Source of the DNA: JBOGWP01 sp050693875 | GTDB lineage: Bacteria; Actinomycetota; CADDZG01; JAHWKV01; JBOGWP01 | NCBI GenBank assembly: GCA_050693875.1 | Contig: JBOGWP010000032.1 | Span: 1 to 29,019 of the forward strand | DNA: 29,019 bases | Direction: 5' to 3' | In this document: positions 8,894 through 15,766 of the stretch, piece by piece | Position numbering within the stretch: the first letter of the stretch is position 1 | How the letters are laid out: each line of letters begins with the position of its first letter | Program-made: the position numbers and the translations under genes | Notes under the pieces: model-generated | Seen by the model: the letters and a program-made list of their open reading frames with translations, nothing else | Told to the model about the DNA's origin: nothing | Databases searched by the model: none

Positions 8894-9378
8894 CACTCGT
8901 CCCTCTTGGCAAGCACGACGGCACCGACCAGCGCGGCCAGGAGCAGGACCGAGACGACCTCGAACGGGAGGACGAAGCGGGTGAAGAGCACCCTCCCCAG
9001 GTTCTGCGAGGAGAAGGTCCTCCCGAAATCGAGGGTCTGGCCCTCGAATGCCCGCCAGATGACAATCGAGGTGATCGCGAACAAGCCTCCGGCGACGAGC
9101 GCGGCGAGCCCACGCTGCTGGTTGTCCATCGCGGTCCGCCCGATCGGTGCCCGGGTCAGCATCAGCCCGAACAGGAGCAGGACGACCACCGCCCCGACGT
9201 AGATCAGCACCTGCACCCATCCGACGAACTCGGCCGTCAGCAGCAGGAAGATCACCGCCGCCCCCGACAGGACCACCAGCAGCCAGAGCGCTCCGTGGAC
9301 CACGTTCTTGGTCGTGACCAGTCGGAGCGCCGCGATGGCCGTCAGGATCCCCACCGCCGCAAAGACGTATTGGATCAT
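8893..9378 (-). CDS. nuoJ: NADH-quinone oxidoreductase subunit J, cluster 1
   Basis: The product (161 aa) is the five-helix NuoJ membrane subunit of complex I. The core VQVLIYVGAVVVLLLFGLML is the conserved helix 3 with its flexible Gly, next to NVVHGALWLLVVL. The C-terminus ends in the usual VLLLAALVGAVVLAK helix. It overlaps nuoK1 by one base, and a 105-base spacer separates it from nuoI1. Confidence 0.95.
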   Translation of the reverse strand: MIQYVFAAVGILTAIAALRLVTTKNVVHGALWLLVVLSGAAVIFLLLTAEFVGWVQVLIYVGAVVVLLLFGLMLTRAPIGRTAMDNQQRGLAALVAGGLFAITSIVIWRAFEGQTLDFGRTFSSQNLGRVLFTRFVLPFEVVSVLLLAALVGAVVLAKRDE

Positions 9379-9434
9379 CCGCGTCCTCTTCTCAGGCCGC
9401 TTCCCTCGGGTTCGGGCGTGACTCTACCGGGTGA

Positions 9435-9455
9435 GATGCTGCGCCGCGGAGCATC
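9435..9455. other. Small inverted repeat in the nuoI1-nuoJ1 spacer
   Basis: GATGCT and AGCATC form a 6-bp stem around a 9-base GC-rich loop. It lies between nuoI1 and nuoJ1, 28 bases after the nuoI1 stop. There is no T-run. It could be a processing site or a chance match. Confidence 0.25.
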
Positions 9456-9483
9456 GGCGGGTCGATCCGCAGCACTCCCGGCC

Positions 9484-10866
9484 CTACCAGTCGGGACGCC
9501 GGAATCCCTGGAGGGCCCGGACCTCGGCCGTCCGCGCGAGCGCCTCGGCCACCTTCTCGTCGGTGCCCTTGGCGATCTCGTCGTCGTAGACCTTCTTGCG
9601 GATCTTCGCCGCCTCCTCCTCGCTGAACCTCCCCAGACCTTCGTCTGCCGCTTCCGCAGCCTGCTCGTCCGCGATTTCCGGACCGGCCTTGATCAGGGCC
9701 TGCTGCGGCGCGGGAGCCTTCCTGTCGGGCTCGGCTCTGGCCGGAGCGGCTTCCGCCTGGGCGGGAGCCTGTGCCTGCGGCGCGGCGGCAGCCTTGCGGG
9801 CTCGCATCGCCGCCGCCTTGGCCCGGGCCTCGGCCACTCGCGGATCGACGCCCTTCGCCGACTCCTCTTCCCTAACCCGCCGCAGCACCTCGTCGGGGTC
9901 CTCGCCCACCCTGGCTGCAGGCGCTCCCTCCGGGACGATGGGAGCCTCCGGGTGCACGGGCTGCGGCGCCGCCGCAGCCTCGGGCACCGCCGAAGCTTTG
10001 GGCACCGCCGCAGCGCCCGCCGCCGCAGCCTTGCGTGCTCGCATGGCCGCCGCCTTGGCCCGGGCCTCGGCCACCCGCGGATCGACGCCCTTCGCCGACT
10101 CCTCCGCCTTGACCCGCCGCAGGATCTCGTCGGGGTCCTCGCCCTCGCGCGCCGCCGGCGCACCCTCCGGGATGATGACCTCGGCCTGGGCGGGCGCGAC
10201 CGCGCTGGCGGTTGCCGCCTGGGAGCCGGTTGGGATGACTTCCTCGGCGTGCGGCCGCTCGGGCGCCGGTGTGGCCGTCCTGGTGGTCGCGACGCGGGCC
10301 GTCGACTTCAGCTCGGGCCCCTGGGCACCCTCGTCGAGTGGCGGAGGGGGGAGGACCCGGTACATCCACTCCTCCAGCTTGGGCATCTCGTGGGTGAGGT
10401 TGGTGATGTCGTACTCGGCGTACTCGTACTCCGGGCTCCAGAAGAGTGCGTCGTACGGGCACACCTCGACGCAGATGCCGCAGTACATGCAGAGCGCGTA
10501 GTCGATGGCGAAGCGGTCGAGGATGTTGTAGGCCTTGGCCCGCTTGCCCGGCTCCTTCGGCTCCCGGCGCTCCTTGTGCGCCTCGATGTAGATGCACCAG
10601 TCGGGACACTCGCGGGAGCAGAGCATGCAGACGGTACAGTTCTCCTCCTTGAGGGCGATCACACCCCGGGAGCGCGCAGGGAGAAGCGACTTCTCGTCCG
10701 GGTACTGGATGGTGACCGACCGCGAGAAGAGGTGGCGCAAGGTGATGCCGAGGCCCTTCAGGAGGCCGGTGCCGAACGTGGTGCGCTTCAGCTCGGGTGG
10801 CTCGACCTCGTGGTCGATCAAGTCCGGCCGCTCGCCGGTCCGGCCCAGCTTCTCGTCGATCGCCAT
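9484..10866 (-). CDS. nuoI: NADH-quinone oxidoreductase subunit I, cluster 1, with long repeat-bearing C-terminal extension
   Basis: The product (460 aa) is about twice the usual NuoI length. Residues 1-175 are the ordinary subunit that carries clusters N6a and N6b. The two 4Fe-4S motifs are Cys77/80/83/87 and Cys126/129/132/136. From about 176 there is a Pro/Ala/Thr-rich linker, then two near-identical segments (about 232-283 and 311-362). Each holds EGAPAAR, a GEDPDE start, the core EESAKGVDPRVAEARAKAAA and an MRARKAA end. A third, weaker copy (about 414-452) contains EIAKGTDEKVAEALART. The repeats look helical and highly charged. No stop or frame change separates the parts, so it is one open frame. 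The function of the tail is unknown; docking of a partner protein is one possibility, since the NADH module genes are absent here. Confidence 0.92.
   Translation of the reverse strand: MAIDEKLGRTGERPDLIDHEVEPPELKRTTFGTGLLKGLGITLRHLFSRSVTIQYPDEKSLLPARSRGVIALKEENCTVCMLCSRECPDWCIYIEAHKERREPKEPGKRAKAYNILDRFAIDYALCMYCGICVEVCPYDALFWSPEYEYAEYDITNLTHEMPKLEEWMYRVLPPPPLDEGAQGPELKSTARVATTRTATPAPERPHAEEVIPTGSQAATASAVAPAQAEVIIPEGAPAAREGEDPDEILRRVKAEESAKGVDPRVAEARAKAAAMRARKAAAAGAAAVPKASAVPEAAAAPQPVHPEAPIVPEGAPAARVGEDPDEVLRRVREEESAKGVDPRVAEARAKAAAMRARKAAAAPQAQAPAQAEAAPARAEPDRKAPAPQQALIKAGPEIADEQAAEAADEGLGRFSEEEAAKIRKKVYDDEIAKGTDEKVAEALARTAEVRALQGFRRPDW
9791..10177 (-). repeat. Two direct DNA repeats inside nuoI1
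   Basis: About 150 bases starting at 9791 recur at 10028, an offset of 237 bases (79 codons), with clearly high nucleotide identity. They encode the two strong protein repeats of the NuoI1 tail. Because the offset is a multiple of three, unequal recombination between them would keep the frame. Confidence 0.85.
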
Positions 10867-10887
10867 GGTCCCTAACCCGTCCTCGCG

Positions 10888-11892
10888 TCAGACCAGCTTT
10901 GCCAGCTTGAGGGCGCCCGTCACGAAGATGTTCGCCAGCGACAGCGGGATCAGCACCTTCCAGGCGAACTTCTGAAGCTGGTCCTCCCGAAGCCGCGGGT
11001 AGGTCCAGCGTACCCACATCAATACGAACACGATCAGGAAGGTCTTCACGAGGAACCACACCGGTCCCGGGATGATCTTCAGGAACGGCGCGGGCGGGAG
11101 GTATCCCCCCATGAAGAGGGTCGCCGCCAGCGCCGAAAGTCCCACGAAGCCGATGTACTCGGCGGCGAAGAGCCCGAAGATGAACTTCATCCCGGAGTAC
11201 TCGGTGAAGGCCCCGGTGATGATCTCCGCCTCGGCGATGGGCATGTCGAACGGCGGCCGGGCGACCTCCGCGGTGGACGCGGCCACGAAGATGAGGAAGC
11301 CGACCGGCTGCGCCCAGAGGAAGAAGGGGACCCGGCGCTGCGCCTCGACGATGTCGACGAGCGAGAGCGACTCGGCCTGCATGGCCACTGCGGCGGCGGT
11401 GAGCACCAGCGGCAGCTCGTACGCGATCAGCTGCGCGGCCGCGCGCAGGCCCCCGATCAGCGAGTACTTGTTCGCGGAGGCCCAGCCCGCCATCAGGACC
11501 CCGATCACGCTGATGGAGGAGGCGGCGAGGGCGAAGAACAGGCCGACGGAGAGGTCCTCGATGATCAGCTTCGGTCCGATCGGGATCACCACGAAGGTGA
11601 GCGTGGCGCCGAGCATCGTGATGAACGGCACCGCGGTGAACACCTTGCGGTCGGTCGACCGGGGCACGATGTCCTCCTTCTGGATGAACTTCACCCCGTC
11701 GAGGAGGGTCTGCGCCCAGCCGTGGAATCCGCCCGGGTACATCGGGCCCAGGCGGTGCTGGATGTGGGCCATCACCTTGAGCTCGATCCACCCGACGACC
11801 ATCACGACCGGCAGGAGGATCATCAGGACCCCCAGCTTGAGCCCGAGGATCACGAAGTCGTTGGCGAGGATCTCCCGGATGTCGACGGCCAT
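10888..11892 (-). CDS. nuoH: NADH-quinone oxidoreductase subunit H, cluster 1 (divergent type)
   Basis: The product (334 aa) is the membrane subunit that forms much of the quinone channel and anchors the peripheral arm. The family core is clear: FDMPIAEAEIITG, then FTEYSGMKFIFG, and LREDQLQKFAWKVLIPL near the end. The normally conserved ERK-(x)n-GPNRVGPFG region instead reads WIELKVMAHIQ with GPMYPGGFHGW (residues 35-59), so Arg is Leu38 and the GPNR loop is changed. The cluster 2 NuoH has the canonical version. The ATG overlaps the nuoD1 stop by one base (TGATG). Confidence 0.94.
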   Translation of the reverse strand: MAVDIREILANDFVILGLKLGVLMILLPVVMVVGWIELKVMAHIQHRLGPMYPGGFHGWAQTLLDGVKFIQKEDIVPRSTDRKVFTAVPFITMLGATLTFVVIPIGPKLIIEDLSVGLFFALAASSISVIGVLMAGWASANKYSLIGGLRAAAQLIAYELPLVLTAAAVAMQAESLSLVDIVEAQRRVPFFLWAQPVGFLIFVAASTAEVARPPFDMPIAEAEIITGAFTEYSGMKFIFGLFAAEYIGFVGLSALAATLFMGGYLPPAPFLKIIPGPVWFLVKTFLIVFVLMWVRWTYPRLREDQLQKFAWKVLIPLSLANIFVTGALKLAKLV

Positions 11893-13100
11893 CAGCGGTC
11901 GATGTCCCCCACCACGAAGAACATCGAGCCGAGCACCGCGATCATGTCGGGGACGTACGCCCCGCGCAGCATGGAGGGCACCGCGCTGATGTTGTTGAAC
12001 GACGGGGTGCGGATCACCAGCCGGTAGGGCCGGTCCTTGCCGTTCGACACCAGGTGGTAGCCCAGCTCGCCGAGGGGGTTCTCCGCCCGGGCGTACACCT
12101 CACCCTCGGGGAGCGTGAGCCGCTTCGGGACGTGGCCGATGTGCGACCCCTCGGGCAGGCCGTCGAGGGCCTGCTCGACGATCTTTGCCGACTCCCGCAT
12201 CTCCTGGATCAGGACCCAGAACCGGTCAAAGGAGTCGCCTGCCGTGCCCACCGGGATGTCGAAGTCGAGCTCCCCGTAGATCTGGTACGGGTCGGCCTTG
12301 CGGACGTCGTAGGGAACGCCGCACCCTCGCAAGAGCGGGCCGGAGACGCCGTGCGAGATGGCCACGTCGGCCGGCAGCTTCCCGATCCCCACCGTCCGCT
12401 GCTTGAAGATCTCGTTGCCGAGCAGGAGGTTCTCGTAGTCGGGGATGGCGCCGACCAGCTGGCGGATGCCGCGGTGGGCGAGCTCGACGAAGCCGCGGGG
12501 GATGTCCTCCTTGAGCCCGCCCGGGCGGATGAACCCGAAGTGCATCCGGCCCCCGGTCACCATCTCCATCGCCTCCTGGAGCAGCTCGCGCTCGCGGAAG
12601 GCGTACATCACGGGGGTGCTCGCCCCGAGCTCGAGACCGAAGCTCCCGACGAACATCAGGTGGTTCAGGATCCGGTTGATCTCGGCAAGGATCACCCGCA
12701 GGAACTGGGCCCGGCGCGGGACCTCGACCTCGATCAGCTTCTCGACGGCCATCGACGCGGGGAGCTCGTTGTTGATCCCCGACAGCCAGTCCATCCGGGA
12801 GAGCAGGTTCGTGATCTGGCGGAAGTCGCGCTGCTCGACCAGCTTCTCGTGGCCCCGGTGCATGTAGCCGATCACCGGCTCGGCCTCGACGATGCGCTCG
12901 CCGTCGAGGGTGACCAGCATCCGCAGGACGCCGTGGGTGGCGGGGTGCTGAGGGCCGACGTTGAGGACCATCTCCTCGGTCCGCAGCAGGCCCGCGCCGG
13001 TCAACCGCGCAAGGGTGGGCCGCGCCGGCTCGTTGGTCTCGGGCGGCGGCGCTCCCTCGCGCTCGGCCTGCTGCAGGTCGTCGCTGCGGGTCGTGCTCAT
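11892..13100 (-). CDS. nuoD: NADH-quinone oxidoreductase subunit D (49-kDa type), cluster 1
   Basis: The product (402 aa) is the hydrogenase-like subunit that, with NuoB, shapes the quinone headgroup site. The first 40 residues are a variable, charged leader. The loop NVGPQHPATHGVLR carries both His52 and His56, the latter at the quinone-contacting position. In EKLVEQRDFRQ the position usually held by the quinone-binding Tyr is Phe93, encoded by TTC at 12822-12824. The frame is intact and the length is normal for NuoD. It overlaps nuoC1 by 4 bases (ATGA), which supports the start. Confidence 0.95.
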   Translation of the reverse strand: MSTTRSDDLQQAEREGAPPPETNEPARPTLARLTGAGLLRTEEMVLNVGPQHPATHGVLRMLVTLDGERIVEAEPVIGYMHRGHEKLVEQRDFRQITNLLSRMDWLSGINNELPASMAVEKLIEVEVPRRAQFLRVILAEINRILNHLMFVGSFGLELGASTPVMYAFRERELLQEAMEMVTGGRMHFGFIRPGGLKEDIPRGFVELAHRGIRQLVGAIPDYENLLLGNEIFKQRTVGIGKLPADVAISHGVSGPLLRGCGVPYDVRKADPYQIYGELDFDIPVGTAGDSFDRFWVLIQEMRESAKIVEQALDGLPEGSHIGHVPKRLTLPEGEVYARAENPLGELGYHLVSNGKDRPYRLVIRTPSFNNISAVPSMLRGAYVPDMIAVLGSMFFVVGDIDR

Positions 13101-13645
13101 CGACCCCCCGACTCCTTCTCCGCAGGGTCCTTGGCCCCGGGCCAGTCCTTGTAGCTGCGGCTCGCCAGCTTGAACGACTTGCGCAGCGGGAAGCCCTCGA
13201 AGTCCTCGGGCAGGTAGAGCTTCACGAGGTTGGGATGGCCGTCGAAGGTGATCCCGAACATCTCGGCGCAGTTGCGTTCGTGCCAGTTGGCCCCGCCGTA
13301 GAGGTCCGAGATCGAGGCGAGGTGCGGATGCTCGGCCGGCAGGCGCACCTTGACGATCACGGTGTTTCGGTAGAGGAGCGAGAAGACCGCCGTGACGACC
13401 TCGAACCCCTCCTCCTGCCAGTCGACCGCGGAGAGGAAGGTGAAGAAGGCGCAGTCGAGCCCCGGATCGTCGCGCAGGGCGCGCATGACCTCGTGGTGGC
13501 GCTCGGGAGCCGGCTCGGCGACGACCTGGCCGTGCCGGACTGAGACCTCACCGGCGGCTTCGCGCAGGCTCGATCGAACCCGCTCGCTAAATGCCTCCGG
13601 CTCGACCCGTTCCGATGATCTGAGGGATCCGTGCTTCGTGGCCAC
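13097..13645 (-). CDS. nuoC: NADH-quinone oxidoreductase subunit C (30-kDa type), cluster 1
   Basis: The product (182 aa) is the peripheral-arm scaffold subunit. The signature is visible: LYGGANWHERNCAEMFGITFDGHP followed by LPEDFEGFPLRK, written here in parts of one continuous region at about residues 115-160. The chosen start is GTG, which makes the gene overlap nuoB1 by 59 bases. AGGAG lies 11 bases upstream, a little far, but I see no better internal start before the conserved part. It is a separate gene, not fused to nuoD. Confidence 0.9.
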   Translation of the reverse strand: MATKHGSLRSSERVEPEAFSERVRSSLREAAGEVSVRHGQVVAEPAPERHHEVMRALRDDPGLDCAFFTFLSAVDWQEEGFEVVTAVFSLLYRNTVIVKVRLPAEHPHLASISDLYGGANWHERNCAEMFGITFDGHPNLVKLYLPEDFEGFPLRKSFKLASRSYKDWPGAKDPAEKESGGR

Positions 13646-14120
13646 GATTCAATCGCTCCTGAACGTCCTCACCTTGGATCAGGTCCTGGAGGCGGGTGAT
13701 CCCGTAGAGGAGCCCCTCAGGCCTGGGCGGGCAGCCCGGCACGTAGACGTCCACCGGAAGGATCTGATCCACCCCCTTGGTGACGCAGTAGGAGTCCCAG
13801 TACGGTCCTCCGCAGTTCGCACACGAGCCCATCGAGATGACGTACTTGGGCTCCGGCATCTGCTCGTAGACCCGCTTGATCGCCGGCGCCATCTTGTCCG
13901 TTACGGTTCCCGCCACCACCATCAGGTCGGCCTGTCGGGGCGACGCCGGGAAGGGGATGACGCCGAGCCGCATCACGTCATGCTTCGGCATGGCCGAGGC
14001 GATGAACTCGATCGAGCAGCAGGCGAGGCCGAACTGGAACATCCACAGCGAGTACTTCCGGCTGTAGTTGAGCAGGAAGGACACAGCCTTCGGCAGCTTG
14101 ATCTTGCCAACCCGCGCCAT
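13587..14120 (-). CDS. nuoB: NADH-quinone oxidoreductase subunit B (PSST type), cluster 1
   Basis: The product (177 aa) binds cluster N2, the last Fe-S cluster before quinone. The four expected ligands are present: the tandem Cys34-Cys35 in GLACCSIEFIA, Cys100 in MGSCANCGGPY and Cys130 in VPGCPPRPE. AGGAGGG lies about 7 bases before the ATG. An 11-base gap separates it from nuoA1. The tail of about 25 residues past the conserved core overlaps the start of nuoC1. Confidence 0.95.
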   Translation of the reverse strand: MARVGKIKLPKAVSFLLNYSRKYSLWMFQFGLACCSIEFIASAMPKHDVMRLGVIPFPASPRQADLMVVAGTVTDKMAPAIKRVYEQMPEPKYVISMGSCANCGGPYWDSYCVTKGVDQILPVDVYVPGCPPRPEGLLYGITRLQDLIQGEDVQERLNRGHEARIPQIIGTGRAGGI

Positions 14121-14131
14121 CGCCTGCCCTC

Positions 14132-14500
14132 CTAGAGCCAGTCGAGCACTTTCTTGCGCCAAGCGTAGACCAGGCCCAGGGCCAGGATGACGATGAACAC
14201 CAGCATCTCGACGAAGGCGAACACGCCGATTTGGGCGAAGACCGTCGCCCACGGGAAGAGGAAGACGGCCTCGACGTCGAAGATCACGAACAGCAGGGCG
14301 AAGATGTAGTAGCGGACCGTGCTCTGCGACCATCCCCCACCGACCGGATCGACCCCGCACTCGTAGGTCAGGAGCTTCTCGCGTCGGGGAACCTTCGGCC
14401 GTATGGCCCGGTTGAGCAGGAGCGTCCCCCCGACCAGGATGACGACCGCCCCGGAGAAGATCGCAAGCGTTAGGTACGACCCGAAATAGCCCTCTGGCAT
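14132..14500 (-). CDS. nuoA: NADH-quinone oxidoreductase subunit A, cluster 1
   Basis: The product (122 aa) is a small three-helix membrane subunit next to NuoH. The loop between helices 1 and 2 has the conserved segment LLTYECGVDPVG with its Cys, and helix 2 begins YYIFALLFVIFDVEAVFLFPW. It is the first gene of the 11-gene cluster, so the operon promoter should lie in the 183 bases upstream. GAGG lies 9 bases before the ATG. Confidence 0.95.
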   Translation of the reverse strand: MPEGYFGSYLTLAIFSGAVVILVGGTLLLNRAIRPKVPRREKLLTYECGVDPVGGGWSQSTVRYYIFALLFVIFDVEAVFLFPWATVFAQIGVFAFVEMLVFIVILALGLVYAWRKKVLDWL

Positions 14501-14683
14501 GGCGAAATGCCTCGTCTCCGTCTGCTCCCGGCGGGCCCCGTCATGCCGCTCGGCGACGATCCACGCTACCACACGGATTCCCCCGCAACGGCCCCTTCCG
14601 GCACGCCCCGGGAGCCTGCCTTGCCGGCCTCGCAGTATCCTCTTGAGCCGCCCCCGGGCGTGTGGGGGTGGGGAGGCTGAGGC

Positions 14684-15031
14684 TTGGCGCGAACCTACTC
14701 TGGGATCGAGTTCTACCTGGTCGAGCTGGTTGGTGGGTCCGCGGGCTTGCACGAGATCGAGCCCGTCCTCCGCGACATCGTCCGGGAGGGAGACGGCGTC
14801 TTCCGGCAGGAAGCCCGGCTGTTCGTCGCGCTCGTCGGCGAGGTGACCGGGGCCGCCCAGGCGGCCCGGCGGCTGATCCGCGCCCTCCGCACCCGCGACC
14901 TCCCCGCCAAGGTGCGGCTCGTCGCCGAGCCGTTCCCGCCGCCGATTGGGAAGGCGGCGGCGCTGGTGATCACGGGGCGCGTTCGGATGACGGAGCGCGA
15001 CTCCTCGCATCAGCTGTGGATGCGCCGTTAA
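14684..15031 (+). CDS. Small protein of unknown function
   Basis: The product (115 aa) is not one I recognise. It begins at TTG with GGAGG about 8 bases upstream. It looks soluble, with alternating hydrophobic and charged stretches (LVELVGGSAGLHEIEPVLRD, then QEARLFVALVGEVTG) and several Arg pairs. There is no signal peptide, Cys motif or membrane segment. It is transcribed away from nuoA1 and ends facing the TetR gene. The overall composition is protein-like rather than shadow-like, but without relatives to compare I hold it as probable only. Confidence 0.55.
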   Translation: MARTYSGIEFYLVELVGGSAGLHEIEPVLRDIVREGDGVFRQEARLFVALVGEVTGAAQAARRLIRALRTRDLPAKVRLVAEPFPPPIGKAAALVITGRVRMTERDSSHQLWMRR

Positions 15032-15090
15032 GGGGAACGGACGTCGAGGGCCTGCGCGCGCGTTTCCCCTGGTGGGGGCGCCCATATGGC

Positions 15091-15118
15091 GAACCTCGGT
15101 GCCGACGAACCAAGGTTC
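15091..15118. terminator. Hairpin between convergent genes
   Basis: GAACCTCGG and CCAAGGTTC pair over 9 positions with one mismatch around a 10-base loop. It lies between the end of the small plus-strand gene and the end of the TetR gene, where a two-way terminator is expected. No T-run follows on either side. Confidence 0.4.
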
Positions 15119-15142
15119 TCGCCGGTCGCGCGTCCCGGCCCC

Positions 15143-15766
15143 TCACCTCCGGAGCCCCTCGATCTGGACGGCGAGCAGGTGGTCGATCAGCAGGTCGCGC
15201 TCGGGCCAGGGGAAATCGGGCTTCGAGATCAGCAGCGAGGTCATGCCGTGGACCGCCGCCCACAGGCCGATCGCCACGAGCACGGGATCCTCGGGGCGGA
15301 TCGAGCCGGCGTCGACGCACCGCTGCACCGCCTGGACCACGTGGTCGAATGCCGCGCTCCTGCGCAGCCGCTCCTCGGCAAAGCCCTCCGGCACCCGGGC
15401 CGGCTTGCCCATGAACAGGATCCGGTACTGCTCCGGATGCTCGAGGCCGAACCGGATGTAGGCCCGGCCCCGAAGGCGCAGCGACTCCAACGGGTCGCCG
15501 GAGCCGGCTCCGGCCTCCTCGGCCAGGCGGTCCAGCCGGGCGAAATGCCGTTCGCATACCGCAAAGAGGAGCTCGTCCTTGTCGACGAAGTGCAGGTAGA
15601 TCGACGGCGGCGTGACCCCGACGGCCTCGGCGACCGCCCGGATCGACACGGCCTCGGCGTCGCCGGTCGAGATCAGAAGCCGCTCGGTCGCCTCGAGGAT
15701 CTCCTCCCGGAGCCGCTCCCCCTGTCCCCGGCGAGCTCGCTGACGCCTCGTCGCACCGAGGCTCAC
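15143..15766 (-). CDS. TetR/AcrR-family transcriptional regulator
   Basis: The product (207 aa) is a one-domain HTH repressor with a ligand-binding C-terminal half. The N-terminal HTH is clear: AVSIRAVAEAVGVTPPSIYLHF, with the typical YxHF ending, at about residues 41-61. GTG at 15766 overlaps the exporter stop codon (GTGA), so the two genes are almost certainly co-translated from one message. The usual role of such a pairing is local control of the exporter by a repressor released on binding a lipid or drug. The ligand is unknown. Confidence 0.9.
   Translation of the reverse strand: MSLGATRRQRARRGQGERLREEILEATERLLISTGDAEAVSIRAVAEAVGVTPPSIYLHFVDKDELLFAVCERHFARLDRLAEEAGAGSGDPLESLRLRGRAYIRFGLEHPEQYRILFMGKPARVPEGFAEERLRRSAAFDHVVQAVQRCVDAGSIRPEDPVLVAIGLWAAVHGMTSLLISKPDFPWPERDLLIDHLLAVQIEGLRR

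Noticed and set aside
13587..13645. nuoB1-nuoC1 fusion
   Set aside because: The two frames differ, each has its own stop and start, and both proteins are full length; it is only a 59-base overlap.
14563..14588. TTGCGG / TAGCGT as the nuoA1 promoter
   Set aside because: The spacing is only 14 bases, too short for a normal sigma-70-type promoter.
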